64,000 nt of DNA from Paenibacillus sp. KS-LC4 (GTDB lineage: Bacteria > Bacillota > Bacilli > Paenibacillales > Paenibacillaceae). The position numbers and the translations under genes were made by a program. The notes beneath the pieces are model-generated. The model was not told the origin of the DNA. It searched no databases and worked only from the letters and a program-made list of their open reading frames with translations. Each line of letters opens with the position of its first letter. Position 1 is the stretch's first letter. The stretch spans positions 1,743,501-1,807,500 of the forward strand of contig NZ_CP145905.1 in NCBI RefSeq assembly GCF_036894955.1, in the 5' to 3' direction. Of this stretch, positions 47,172 to 56,300 are shown piece after piece.

Positions 47172-48536
47172 CTAGAAGCCCGATAAAAATCGGGAATATT
47201 GAATAACCATGCGAACGGATGGACGAATTTTATTATCATTCAGTGGCGTATTGTCATTTTTGGAAGGCTTGGAGTTGACCTCCAGCAACCATACTCTGCC
47301 GCTTGTATCAATGGCCAGATCGATGCCGAGCTCACCGAAATGGGCGGGGATATGCGTCTCAATCCCTTTGGCAATGAGGAGCGCTGCTTGCTGTAGCCTG
47401 CTCGAGGCATCCGCTCGGCCGCTCGTCAAATTTGATTTGGAAATCGCCTCGCTAACGGTACTTAATGTGCCGCCTCTTGCGAGGTTGGAAACAAAATGCT
47501 GACCGCCAGCTGTCCGGGCAACAATCGAAGTGATTTTCCATTTGCCGCTGACATTTTTCTGTACAAGTGCCCGGAAGTCGACGGGCCGCTTCTGAATTTC
47601 AATTAGCTGGAGGCCTTGCTGCACCTGATAGCGTACGGTTTTCATTTTCGCTGAGATGGCAGAATACAGCTTGAGCTGGCTCGGATAAAGCTGCTTCCGC
47701 GAGCCTGTCGTTGTAGTAAATTGGGCTTGGTAACCGCCATTTTCAGTCTTTGATACCCGGATGATCCCTTTGCCAAGGCTTCCTCTGACAGGCTTCAAAA
47801 AGATGTTGGCGTGTTTGCTGCACATGCCTTTAAGGGTGGCGAAGCTGCGCAAGGAATAGGACTCTGGCAAATAGCGGATGGCAGCTTCATCCTTCTTGAG
47901 CGCCTCGAATACTTCCGTTTTATCAAGAAACTTTTCATTAAAAACAGTTGTCTGAAACCTGGATTTTACTTCTTTGAAAAAATGTTGTACGCTGGGTTTG
48001 TTCTCTAGTTTTCGTGAAGTAAGTCGATTGTTAATCACATTTGGAATGGGAAGCGACGTCCTTTGCCAGCCATCCGCATAGATCCAGCCTTCCACGGTTT
48101 TCTGCTCGCCAGTAATTTGGCCGGGAGTGAAGAAGCACACATGCCCGCCTTGCGCGGCACAGCCATCAACCAGCTCCTTGCAGAACATGGTGATAGAACC
48201 AAACGGCTTATCGGGCGTTCCTGGATAATCCCTGCTGATTAGAATACCGATAAGCGGACCGAGTGAAAGGGTGGCTGATCCGGATTTATAGTTGATTCTT
48301 AAGGCAACGCCATTCGTAATGCCCATTTTGCGCGCTAGGCTCTGGCTAATTCGAATGCCATCATAACGTGCGACGGGTAATACTTTGACATGTTGCTTAA
48401 GTGAGCCGAAAGTCATCGCTACAGGCTGGCCCTGAGGGATTTTCCACTGTTTCATATAGGAATCGCCCAGCATGAGCGTATCCTCGGCGAGCATGCCTGA
48501 GCTGATAACCTGGACGGCTACTTTCGATTTGAGCAT
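47172..48536 (-). CDS. YheC/YheD-family ATP-grasp protein (long type), operon gene 1
   Basis: A 454-residue long-type member and first gene of the operon. The N-terminal domain (residues 1-95) reads 'QPVAMTFGSLKQHVKVLPV' and 'IRISQSLARKMGITNGVALR', again barrel-like; 'SLGPLIGILISRDYPG' opens the shared part. ATP-grasp features are 'NIFLKPVRGSLGKGIIRV', 'YQVQQGLQLIEIQKRPVDFR', 'HFVSNLARGGT' and 'ELGIDLAIDTSGRVWLLEVN'. Ribosome site GAAGGAG. B. subtilis YheD is a SigE-dependent mother-cell protein that forms rings around the forespore; a sporulation-type promoter candidate lies upstream here. Confidence 0.9.
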   Translation of the reverse strand: MLKSKVAVQVISSGMLAEDTLMLGDSYMKQWKIPQGQPVAMTFGSLKQHVKVLPVARYDGIRISQSLARKMGITNGVALRINYKSGSATLSLGPLIGILISRDYPGTPDKPFGSITMFCKELVDGCAAQGGHVCFFTPGQITGEQKTVEGWIYADGWQRTSLPIPNVINNRLTSRKLENKPSVQHFFKEVKSRFQTTVFNEKFLDKTEVFEALKKDEAAIRYLPESYSLRSFATLKGMCSKHANIFLKPVRGSLGKGIIRVSKTENGGYQAQFTTTTGSRKQLYPSQLKLYSAISAKMKTVRYQVQQGLQLIEIQKRPVDFRALVQKNVSGKWKITSIVARTAGGQHFVSNLARGGTLSTVSEAISKSNLTSGRADASSRLQQAALLIAKGIETHIPAHFGELGIDLAIDTSGRVWLLEVNSKPSKNDNTPLNDNKIRPSVRMVIQYSRFLSGF

Positions 48537-48609
48537 CGTAAATCTCCTTCCAAGCAGGAGGATTCCGGCAAGCGGGTAACAGCCGCTGGGTGTTTTGCAC
48601 GAATTAATT

Positions 48610-48637
48610 CATCATATGAGGACATCTATCCCTTGGT
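48610..48637 (-). promoter_or_regulatory. candidate SigK-type promoter of the ATP-grasp operon
   Basis: On the minus strand an AC (48637-48636) lies 17 bases before CATATGATG (48618-48610), close to the SigK pattern AC-N16/17-CATANNNTA. It is 74 bases before the first gene. The short consensus makes chance matches common. Confidence 0.35.
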
Positions 48638-48684
48638 GATAAGATACTAACAGCTGTTTACGCAAATAATGGAGGGGAAAAGCC

Positions 48685-49020
48685 ATGAATGTTTACGACA
48701 AAACGTATGAGCTGGCAAAAGCATTAAAGGATAGCGAGGAGGCCCGTTTGCTAAAGGACGCAAAGCAGGCTGCGGACGCTGATCCTGATGCCAAACGGAT
48801 GCTTGCTGAATTTCGCGAGCGCCAAAACGAGCTGCAGCAAAAAATGATGGCGGGCGAGGAGCCGTCTGCTGCCGATATGGATACGTTGAACAAGCTGTAT
48901 GAGGTCATTTCGCTGAATCCGCTTATCAGCAGCTTGATGGAGGCAGAGCGTAGGTTCTCCATCGTTTTTGAGGACATCAATCGCATTATGTCCGATGTGC
49001 TGAAATCCATCGTTGATTAA
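48685..49020 (+). CDS. yheA: YheA/YlbF family protein
   Basis: A 111-residue all-helical protein of the YlbF/YheA (UPF0342) group: 'YDKTYELAKALKDSEEARLL', 'DPDAKRMLAEFRERQNELQ' and 'LMEAERRFSIVFEDINRIM'. YlbF relatives act in RNA processing and development complexes; YheA itself is uncharacterised. Its position beside yheC/yheD-type genes is as in B. subtilis, though here divergent from the ATP-grasp operon. The ATG has GGAGGGG upstream. Confidence 0.9.
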   Translation: MNVYDKTYELAKALKDSEEARLLKDAKQAADADPDAKRMLAEFRERQNELQQKMMAGEEPSAADMDTLNKLYEVISLNPLISSLMEAERRFSIVFEDINRIMSDVLKSIVD

Positions 49021-49088
49021 CGCCTTCGGTCATATCCCTCGTCCTTGCCTCATATAATGTGAGGAGTGCTACAGAGGAGCTGAGGAAT

Positions 49089-49370
49089 ATGAGAAAAGGC
49101 AGGAGCCGTCATGTATTATATTTACTAGTTGCGGCAGCGATGCTAGTCTACGGGGTGCCAAGACTGGATTTGGGCGCTCCATGGAGCGGGACAAGCCTGT
49201 TTGGCATCGTCTGGCTGGTGTTTTCGCTAGTCATTGTGGCGGCGCAAATTGACGCGCTGATGCAAGGCGAAGCGCGGAGGCAGCAGATGCAGCGCATAAA
49301 ACGCGTCAAACGCCAGGCGATGGAGCGCAAGCTGCAGCAGGTCATTGCGAGGCGGGGCGCCAGGGGCTAG
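49089..49370 (+). CDS. small two-helix membrane protein
   Basis: A protein of about 93 residues with two hydrophobic helices ('VLYLLVAAAMLVYGV' and 'LFGIVWLVFSLVIVAAQIDAL') and a strongly basic C-terminal tail rich in Arg, Lys and Gln (residues 60-93). No family is recognised. The ATG at 49089 is preferred because GAGG lies just upstream; a GTG at 49059 opens the same frame earlier. It follows yheA by about 70 bases and ends at a terminator. Confidence 0.7.
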   Translation: MRKGRSRHVLYLLVAAAMLVYGVPRLDLGAPWSGTSLFGIVWLVFSLVIVAAQIDALMQGEARRQQMQRIKRVKRQAMERKLQQVIARRGARG

Positions 49371-49390
49371 CTAGCAAGCACGAAGCAAAA

Positions 49391-49434
49391 ACAAATAAGG
49401 CCCAGCGATGGTCGCTGAGCCTTATTTGTTTTTT
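49391..49434. terminator. bidirectional terminator
   Basis: AAATAAGGCCCAGCGA pairs with TCGCTGAGCCTTATTT, followed by GTTTTTT. It lies between convergent genes ending at 49370 and 49438. Confidence 0.9.
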
Positions 49435-49437
49435 CAA

Positions 49438-49789
49438 TCATGAATCCAATTCTTTGAACTGGACGAGCTGCTTTACGAATTTGTAAACCGCTTCTTGTTC
49501 TTTGACGGTTAGTCCATGTAGTTGATGGGCGATTTTGTCAGCGTAGCTATTGTCTTCTGGGCTTGTCTGCTGCGAAGCATCCAAATGAACAAGCTGTTCC
49601 AGTGGAGAATCGAGCGCTGCGGCAATTTTGCCGAGCACATCGACGGTTGGACTTTTCTCTCCTCGCTCGACTTGCCCCATATACGAAGCATTAATGTCCG
49701 CTCTGAGCGCCAGCTGCTCCTGGCCTAAGCCCTCGTATTTTGCGCAGTGTGCGGATGTTATCTCCAATGTATCGGGCAAATTTACTCAA
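49438..49789 (-). pseudogene. XRE-family regulator with a 1-base frameshift
   Basis: An HTH_3 (SinR/XRE-type) regulator split across two frames. From TTG 49789 (behind GAGGTGA) the first frame reads 'SKFARYIGDNIRTLRKIRGL'; the second frame carries on with 'QEQLALRADINASYMGQVER' and 'GEKSPTVDVLGKIAAAL', then a C-terminal helix pair. The join is at about 49725-49728, where AGGC replaces an expected AGC (Leu-Ser-Gln): one extra G breaks the helix-turn-helix. Without it the protein would be about 117 residues. It is a recent mutation or a sequencing error; no slippery site is visible. Confidence 0.8.
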
Positions 49790-49970
49790 ATTGTTCACCT
49801 CAGCCTAAAGATAGAGCTTTAGATGCCAACCAACAACGTTCTATAGAACCTATTAAATATAATGACTAAAGTCATTGACGAAAATACTCGACTTCACTAT
49901 AATTATGTAAAATGGTCCTTATTAAACTTCTTTTTACTTAAAAAGGTTCTTTTTACAAGGGGATTGGGAG

Positions 49971-50459
49971 ATGGTAGACGAATTTGAGTTTTTCCGAAAA
50001 GTTCAGCTGTATTACCGTCAAGTGCGCTTCAACGTGCGCTTGAGCTATACGATTTTTCATAAAAAGGAGAAGCTGCTGCTTGCGCATGGCGTGTTGCACT
50101 GCCGGGTTGAGCCCCATGCGCAATTGGTTGAGTATCGAATCAGCTTGGAGTCGGAAGCGGCCTCGCGTCCTTATAGCGAGAAGGCCTCCATTTTATTTTC
50201 CACTGTATACGAGGAATTTCCGCAGCAGTCGATTAAGCTGGAAGATGTGCTTGCCTATCAGCTGAGATACTCCGTACCGATTGTTTATGATTGGCAAACC
50301 TTTATTATTGAAGGAATGAGTACGGCTTTAAGCAAGAGTGTATTGCAACCTGTTTTCGATAAATATAGATTTGTGAATAAGCAGGGTCAGGAAATAGACG
50401 CCAAACTTAAGGTCGCTGCCGTTATGGTGGATTGGTATAATGAAAATATTAAAAGTTAG
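49971..50459 (+). CDS. conserved hypothetical protein
   Basis: A 162-residue soluble protein that I do not recognise. It is rich in aromatic and charged residues, begins 'MVDEFEFFRKVQLYYRQVRF' and ends with a helix 'KLKVAAVMVDWYNENIKS'. No signal peptide or membrane segment is seen. The ATG has AAGGGG upstream. It lies 34 bases before ytoI on the same strand and may be cotranscribed with it. Confidence 0.7.
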   Translation: MVDEFEFFRKVQLYYRQVRFNVRLSYTIFHKKEKLLLAHGVLHCRVEPHAQLVEYRISLESEAASRPYSEKASILFSTVYEEFPQQSIKLEDVLAYQLRYSVPIVYDWQTFIIEGMSTALSKSVLQPVFDKYRFVNKQGQEIDAKLKVAAVMVDWYNENIKS

Positions 50460-50493
50460 CCAGCAGTGTTGAAACCCAAAGGGAGGTACAGGT

Positions 50494-51834
50494 GTGTCTA
50501 AAGTCGGTTCCGGTTCAGAGACCAGCACCAAGCATGAACTGATTCTTGCACATATACAAGAGCTGAAGATCGGAACAAAAATCTCGGTCAGAGTGATTGC
50601 AAAAACGCTGGGAGTCAGTGAAGGAACAGCCTATAAAGCCATTAAAGAAGCGGAAGCAACCGGGCTCGTCAGTACAAAGGAACGTATTGGGACGGTTCGC
50701 ATCGACCGTAAAAGAAAAGAAGCACTTGATCAGCTTACGTTCGGCGAAGTGGCGGAAATTGTGGAAGGCCAGCTTTTTGGCGGCGCATCAGGCCTTGAGA
50801 AAACGCTGCATAAGTTCGTCATTGGAGCTATGGAGCTTGATGCTATGCTGCGTTATATTGATGAGGACAGCCTGCTTATTGTGGGCAATCGGATCGGTGC
50901 ACACAAGCGGGCGCTGGAGCAAGGAGCAGGCGTGCTCATTACAGGCGGCTTCGAGACGAGCGAGGAGGTTAAAGCGCTTGCTGATGAGAAGGGACTTCCA
51001 ATTCTCTCTTCGCGCTATGATACGTTTACCGTTGCCTCCATGATTAACCGCGCTATGTATGACCGTCTCATTAAGCGAAAAGTAATGCTGATAGAGGATT
51101 TGGTTACGTTCAGCAGGCCCGCTGATGTGCTGCGTCCGAGTGAAACGGCAGGCAGCTTCAAGGAGCTGCGTCGCAGAACAGGCTATTCCCGGTTTCCCGT
51201 GGTGGATGATCGTGGTAAAGTCGTAGGCATGATGACAGCAAAGGATGCTTCCGGCGCACTAGATGAGCAGACCGTGGATAAGCTGATGACTCGCCATCCG
51301 ATTACGGCTGCGCCGAATATTACCGTTACATCCGCTGCTCATACGATGGCGGCGGAAGGGATCGATTTGCTGCCCATCGTTGATCGGCATCGCAAGCTGC
51401 TTGGTGTCATTAGCCGCCAGCAGGTCATTGATGCGCTCCGGTTTGCCGGCAAGCAGCCGGAATCGGGCGAAACGTTCGATGATTTAATGTGGTCAAGATT
51501 TATGGCTAGCGAAGATGCAGCGGGCGAATTTGTTTATAAAGGGGTTGTAACGCCGCAAATGTCAGGCTCGCTCGGCATGATATCGGAAGGCGTGCTCGTT
51601 ACGCTTATGACACAGGCGGGCAGAAGAATGATTCGCGAGACGGGGAAGCGCGATTATTTGCTTGAGAGCATGACGACTTATTTTGTTAAGCCGGTTGAAT
51701 TGGACAGTGAAATAACGATTATACCGCGGGCGATGGAGATGAGCCGCAAATCAACAAAGCTGGAAATTGAAGTATGGGATCGGGGCGGGCTGGCAGCGAA
51801 AGCGATGATGTCAGCCCAGATGATTGATCCGTAA
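50494..51834 (+). CDS. ytoI: YtoI: HTH-DRTGG-CBS-hotdog regulator
   Basis: A 446-residue predicted transcription regulator with four parts: a GntR-like winged helix (about 15-70, 'LGVSEGTAYKAIKEAEATGL'), a DRTGG domain (75-190, 'LITGGFETSEEVKALADEKGL'), two CBS repeats (195-310, 'GYSRFPVVDDRGKVVGMM', 'GIDLLPIVDRHRKLLGVI') and a C-terminal hotdog thioesterase-like domain (330-446). This is the B. subtilis YtoI architecture; CBS and hotdog domains suggest control by a nucleotide or acyl-CoA ligand. The GTG start has GGGAGG upstream. Neighbours ytpI, ytrI, ytrH and dnaE match the B. subtilis region. Confidence 0.92.
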   Translation: MSKVGSGSETSTKHELILAHIQELKIGTKISVRVIAKTLGVSEGTAYKAIKEAEATGLVSTKERIGTVRIDRKRKEALDQLTFGEVAEIVEGQLFGGASGLEKTLHKFVIGAMELDAMLRYIDEDSLLIVGNRIGAHKRALEQGAGVLITGGFETSEEVKALADEKGLPILSSRYDTFTVASMINRAMYDRLIKRKVMLIEDLVTFSRPADVLRPSETAGSFKELRRRTGYSRFPVVDDRGKVVGMMTAKDASGALDEQTVDKLMTRHPITAAPNITVTSAAHTMAAEGIDLLPIVDRHRKLLGVISRQQVIDALRFAGKQPESGETFDDLMWSRFMASEDAAGEFVYKGVVTPQMSGSLGMISEGVLVTLMTQAGRRMIRETGKRDYLLESMTTYFVKPVELDSEITIIPRAMEMSRKSTKLEIEVWDRGGLAAKAMMSAQMIDP

Positions 51835-51864
51835 AATAGCGCAGCGTTCGCCGCTGCCTTTTTA

Positions 51865-52161
51865 TTAGCGGCGCGGCGTGCGCAGCAGGCTGAGATTGCG
51901 CAGGCCAGCGAAAAGATTGAATAGGCCAATGACCATGAATAGCGAGCCGATAACGATACGCACGGTGGATTCATTAGACAAAAACAGCTGAACGCCGGCA
52001 ATAAATATGAGCATGACGCCCATGCTTATATTCATTCTAGCTCCGTACAGCATACGAATTGCGCCATCAGTTGCCCTGCGGGATCTGTAGCTGAATATAA
52101 CCGTCAGCAGCAGGGTGAGGAAAATTACGGGTGCAAATAAATATTGCATCAGTGAGTCCAT
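51865..52161 (-). CDS. ytpI: YtpI family membrane protein
   Basis: A 98-residue protein with three predicted membrane helices ('YLFAPVIFLTLLLTVIFSY', 'MNISMGVMLIFIAGVQLFL', 'IVIGSLFMVIGLFNLFAGL'), fitting the YtpI family of Bacillales. Function unknown. It is convergent with ytoI. In B. subtilis ytqI (nrnA) lies between ytpI and ytrI; here that gene is missing and repeats fill the gap. Confidence 0.85.
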   Translation of the reverse strand: MDSLMQYLFAPVIFLTLLLTVIFSYRSRRATDGAIRMLYGARMNISMGVMLIFIAGVQLFLSNESTVRIVIGSLFMVIGLFNLFAGLRNLSLLRTPRR

Positions 52162-52252
52162 TGGTTTTAAAGCAGCTCCTTTGCATGCGGAATGATGATG
52201 CTCTATTCCGTATTTCTGCTGCTATTGTAGCATGAATGGCACCCAAAACAGA

Positions 52253-52290
52253 AGCAGTGCAGCGCATGTCTTTACGCTGCACTGCTTTTT
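52253..52290. terminator. intrinsic terminator
   Basis: AAGCAGTGCAGCG and CGCTGCACTGCTT form a perfect 13-bp stem; the T-run is on the plus strand, with a weaker one on the minus strand. On the minus strand it would end the ytrH-ytrI transcript before ytpI. Confidence 0.75.
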
Positions 52291-52301
52291 ATAATAAATC
52301 A

Positions 52302-52414
52302 CTAGAAGCGTGGTGAAAAAGGCGAAGCGGAATGAAAAGGTTGAGCTGGAGAAGCGTCAGCGTTCGTTTTTACCCTTTTCATGCAGCATAGCCTCTTTTT
52401 CACCACGCTTCTAG
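52302..52414. repeat. large nested inverted repeat at the ytrI 3' end
   Basis: A 19-bp perfect inverted repeat (52302-52320 and 52396-52414) encloses a second one, ATGAAAAGG/CCTTTTCAT (52332-52340 and about 52374-52382). The right arm overlaps the last codons of ytrI. Confidence 0.85.
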
Positions 52415-52926
52415 CTCGGTCCGCGATCATGCAGGCGGACTTTAATCCACAGATGCAGCACGTTCTCGACAACAAGCATCGTTTTTACCTCGACCTCGTA
52501 ATCTTTCTCCAGCACATCGTTGTAAATTCTCTTGCTTAGCAGCTTCCTTGCAAATTGGGCATTGGAATCAATTTCGTAAATGCTTTGCCCGATAAACACG
52601 GAAAGATCGGCCTTAATTCGCCGAATCAGTTCGGCCTCCGTCACTTTATCCAGCTGTGGACGACCTGCCTTTTGTCCGGCTTCCAGCTCGATTCTCGGCA
52701 AAATACTCTTAATAACCGTATGCTGATGCTTGAAATCCTTTAGGTTGTTAATGTCCTGCTCATACTGCTCCAATTGAATTTCGAGCTCGCTTTTGAGACT
52801 GACTAGCGCCTCGAATTGTGCTTGATAGAGGGAGTTGTAAACGACCGCGCCGATAATCATGCCGAGCAGAAGTATGCCAAACATTTGCAGCCCTTTCATA
52901 TATCGCTCAAACGGGGGCAGCCGCAT
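52411..52926 (-). CDS. ytrI: sporulation membrane protein YtrI
   Basis: A 171-residue protein with one N-terminal membrane helix ('MFGILLLGMIIGAVVYNSLY') and then a coiled coil (about residues 38-75, 'LKSELEIQLEQYEQDINNL') and a beta-containing C-terminal domain. It matches YtrI, which with YtrH contributes to late sporulation and spore resistance in B. subtilis. It follows ytrH by three bases. Its end lies in the right arm of a long inverted repeat. Confidence 0.88.
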   Translation of the reverse strand: MRLPPFERYMKGLQMFGILLLGMIIGAVVYNSLYQAQFEALVSLKSELEIQLEQYEQDINNLKDFKHQHTVIKSILPRIELEAGQKAGRPQLDKVTEAELIRRIKADLSVFIGQSIYEIDSNAQFARKLLSKRIYNDVLEKDYEVEVKTMLVVENVLHLWIKVRLHDRGPS

Positions 52927-52929
52927 CGC

Positions 52930-53265
52930 CTAACCCGTCCCTTTGCATATGAGCTTGACTAGCTCTGTGCCCATATGAGCCCCTAGAAAAGCAGCGATAA
53001 TATAGCCGACCTGCTGTGCCGCGGGGGACAGATGCCCCTCCATAATGTTGCTTTCTATGACACGCATTGGATCAATGGAGCCGCCTACAGCGGCTACTAT
53101 AGCCCATATTTTTAAATTCGCTGCTGTATTGACCATCATGGAGGTGGGGGGCATCAGCAGAAACACCGATCCAATGCCAGCAAGCATGGAGCCGCCTAAG
53201 ACGACGCCAAAGGCAATGAAGAAATCGAGACCCGCCTTCATCAAAAAATAATTCACTTCGCTCAC
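52930..53265 (-). CDS. ytrH: sporulation protein YtrH
   Basis: A 111-residue protein with three membrane segments, matching YtrH: 'FFIAFGVVLGGSMLAGIGSVF', 'LKIWAIVAAVGGSIDPMRV' and 'VGYIIAAFLGAHMGTELVKL'. It is needed for full spore resistance together with YtrI. The GTG start has an AGAGAG site; an in-frame ATG eight codons later is an alternative. It is divergent from dnaE, as in B. subtilis. Confidence 0.9.
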   Translation of the reverse strand: MSEVNYFLMKAGLDFFIAFGVVLGGSMLAGIGSVFLLMPPTSMMVNTAANLKIWAIVAAVGGSIDPMRVIESNIMEGHLSPAAQQVGYIIAAFLGAHMGTELVKLICKGTG

Positions 53266-53382
53266 CAGCTCTCTTCTCCAAGTGGAGCCCGTCCGGCTCC
53301 TATTATCATTGTATGGGCGGTGCCTTGGCGATTATGATAAAATAGACAAATAGAGTTGGAACACCTGAGGGGGCGAGGCGCA

Positions 53383-56300
53383 ATGACCGCTAATGAGTCG
53401 CCATTCGTGCATCTGCACGTTCATAGTGAATATAGCCTGCTTGATGGCGCGGCGCGAATACGCGATTTGACAGCCCGCGCTGCGGAACTGGGGATGAAGG
53501 CGCTGGCGCTTACGGACCATGGCGTCATGTATGGAGCTATTCCATTCATCCGTGCCTGCCAGCAGCATGGTATTAAGCCGATTGTAGGCTGCGAGATGTA
53601 TATGACCGCAGGCTCGCGGTTTGAGAAGGGCTCGCGCAAGGAGAACCCGATCTATCATTTAATTTTGCTTGCCAAAAATGAAACCGGGTATCGCAATCTT
53701 ATGAAGCTGAGCTCGATCGCTCATTTGGAGGGCTTTCATTATCGGCCGCGCGTCGATCCAGAAATGCTGGCTAAGCATGCGGAGGGCATCGTCTGCCTAA
53801 GTGCTTGTCTTGGAGGCGAGGTTTCACAGCATTTGCTGCATGACCGTCCAGAGGAAGCGCGCAAGGCGGCGGAGCGGTACCGGGACATTTTTGGCGATGA
53901 TTTTTATTTGGAGCTGCAGGATCATCATTTGCTGGAGCAGAAAAAAGTGAATGCAGCGATGATTGAGCTGGCACGGGAAACAGGTATTCAGCTGGCGGTT
54001 ACAAACGATGTCCATTATATGACGGCTGCTGACGCGGAAATGCAGGATGTACTGATTTGCATTGGAACGGGAAAATCCGTCGATGACGAGGACCGTATGA
54101 AAATGCAGACGGACCAAATGTATTTAAAAAGCGGGGAAGAGATGGCTGCCCTATTCCGCCATGTCCCGCAGGCTATTGCAAATACGGCAGCTATCGCGGA
54201 CAAATGCACGCTGGAGCTGGCTTTCGGTCGGGCACCGCTTCCGGTATTTCATCCCGTGCCAGAGGGGGCAAGCTCAGCAGGGTATTTGCAGCAGCTATGC
54301 AGCGAAGGACTGCTTGCGAGATATAGCTTGCTGCCGGAGTGGACGCAGGAGCCGGACTTCCGCCGGCAGGCGGAGCAGCGGCTTGCCTATGAGCTGTCCG
54401 TTATTGAAAAAATGGGCTTTAGCGATTATTTTTTAATCGTCTGGGATTTTATTCGTTTTGCTCATGAGCAGGGTATTCGTACAGGCCCGGGACGGGGGTC
54501 GTCAGCCGGCTCTCTGGTTGCTTATACACTGCGGATCACCGACGTTGATCCGCTGAAATACAAGCTGCTCTTTGAGCGTTTTCTAAATCCGGAGCGCATC
54601 TCAATGCCCGATATTGATATTGACTTTAATGATGAGCGCCGGGATGAAGTCATTGCTTATGTCGCCCAAAAATATGGCGAAGGGCATGTTGCCCAAATTA
54701 TTACGTTCGGCACGATGGCGGCGAAAGCGGCGGTTCGCGACGTCGGACGCGCGATGAATGTGCCGTTTGCCGAGGTGGACCGCGCGGCGAAGCTTATTCC
54801 GCGTCAGCTCGGCATTACGCTTGCCGAGGCGCTGCGGACGACTGAGGGACTGCGCGAGGCGGCAGAGCGCCTGCCTAAGACGGCAGCGATGCTGGATATG
54901 GCGCTTAAGGTAGAGGGGATGCCGCGCCATGCCTCTACGCATGCGGCTGGCGTTGTTATTGCCAGCGAGCCGCTTACGGAGTATGTACCGCTGCAAGCGG
55001 GCGGTGAAGGGGCTGTTTTGACCCAATATTCGATGGAGCATCTGGAAGCGATTGGGCTGCTCAAGATGGACTTTCTGGGACTGCGCACCCTTTCGATTTT
55101 GGAGCGGACGCTGAATTGGGTGAAGGAGCAGTACGGCGAGACGATTGATTTTCGCACGATTCCTGACAACGACCCGGAAACGTATGCGATGCTCGGCCGC
55201 GGCGAGACGACGGGTATTTTCCAATTGGAGTCCTCCGGTGTGCGCCGCGTGCTGCGGGACTTGAAGGCGTCGGAGTTTGAAGATATCGTATCGGTCCTAG
55301 CTTTGTACCGGCCGGGTCCGATGGAGTTTATTCCTAAATATATTCAAGGCAAGCATGGCGAGGTGCAGGTGGAGTATCCTCATCCCTCCCTAGAGCCGAT
55401 TCTTGCGGATACGTATGGCATAATCGTGTATCAGGAGCAAATTATGCAGATTGCCTCCAGCATGGCGGGCTTCTCGCTGGGCGAAGCAGATTTGCTGCGC
55501 CGTGCCGTTTCGAAGAAAAAGCGCGAGGTGCTGGATGAGCAACGGGAGCATTTTGTGAAGGGCAGCGTGACGCAGGGCTACAGCGAGGACGAGGCGAATC
55601 TCGTTTACGATATGATCGTGCGTTTCGCAGACTATGGCTTCCCGCGGGCACATGCGGCTGCTTACGGCGTGCTGGCTTTTCAAACGGCATGGCTGAAGGC
55701 GCATTATCCGGTTCCATTTATGGCTTCCATGCTGGCGTCTGTGAATGGCAACCAGCGGAAAACAGCGGAATACGTCGATGAATGCCGCCGAATGGGCATT
55801 CAGGTGCTGCCGCCCGATGTCAACGAGAGCGGCGTCACGTTCACGCCAGTTGAAGGAGCGGTGCGCTTTGGGCTCGCCACGGTTAAAAATGTTGGTACGC
55901 AGGCGATCGAAGCGCTGCGGAAGGAGCGGGAGGACAAGCCGTTTGTGAGCCTGCTCGACCTATGCCGCCGCGTTGATTTGCGCGTCGTGAACAAGCGCGT
56001 GCTGGAGTCGCTGATTCAAGCAGGAGCCTTCGATTCGCTGCCGGGACACCGGGCGCAATTGCTCGGTGCCCTAGAGGAGACGGTCGAGGCGGCGGTGAAA
56101 TGGCGCAAGGAGCGTGCTGAGCTGCAAATCGAGCTGTTCGGCTTCGATGAGGTGCAGAACTGGGATGTGGAGCTGCCGGATATTAGACCGTTCTCGACAG
56201 CTGAGCAGCTGGAGTTTGAGCGCGAGCTGCTAGGTATGTATTTGTCCGGGCATCCGCTCGACGCCGTGGAGGAGCAGCTTGCGCCGCTTGGGCTCGACCG

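Noticed and set aside
49720..49730. Programmed frameshift in the XRE regulator
   Set aside because: No slippery heptamer, stem-loop or internal ribosome-like stimulator is seen; a simple one-base insertion explains it.
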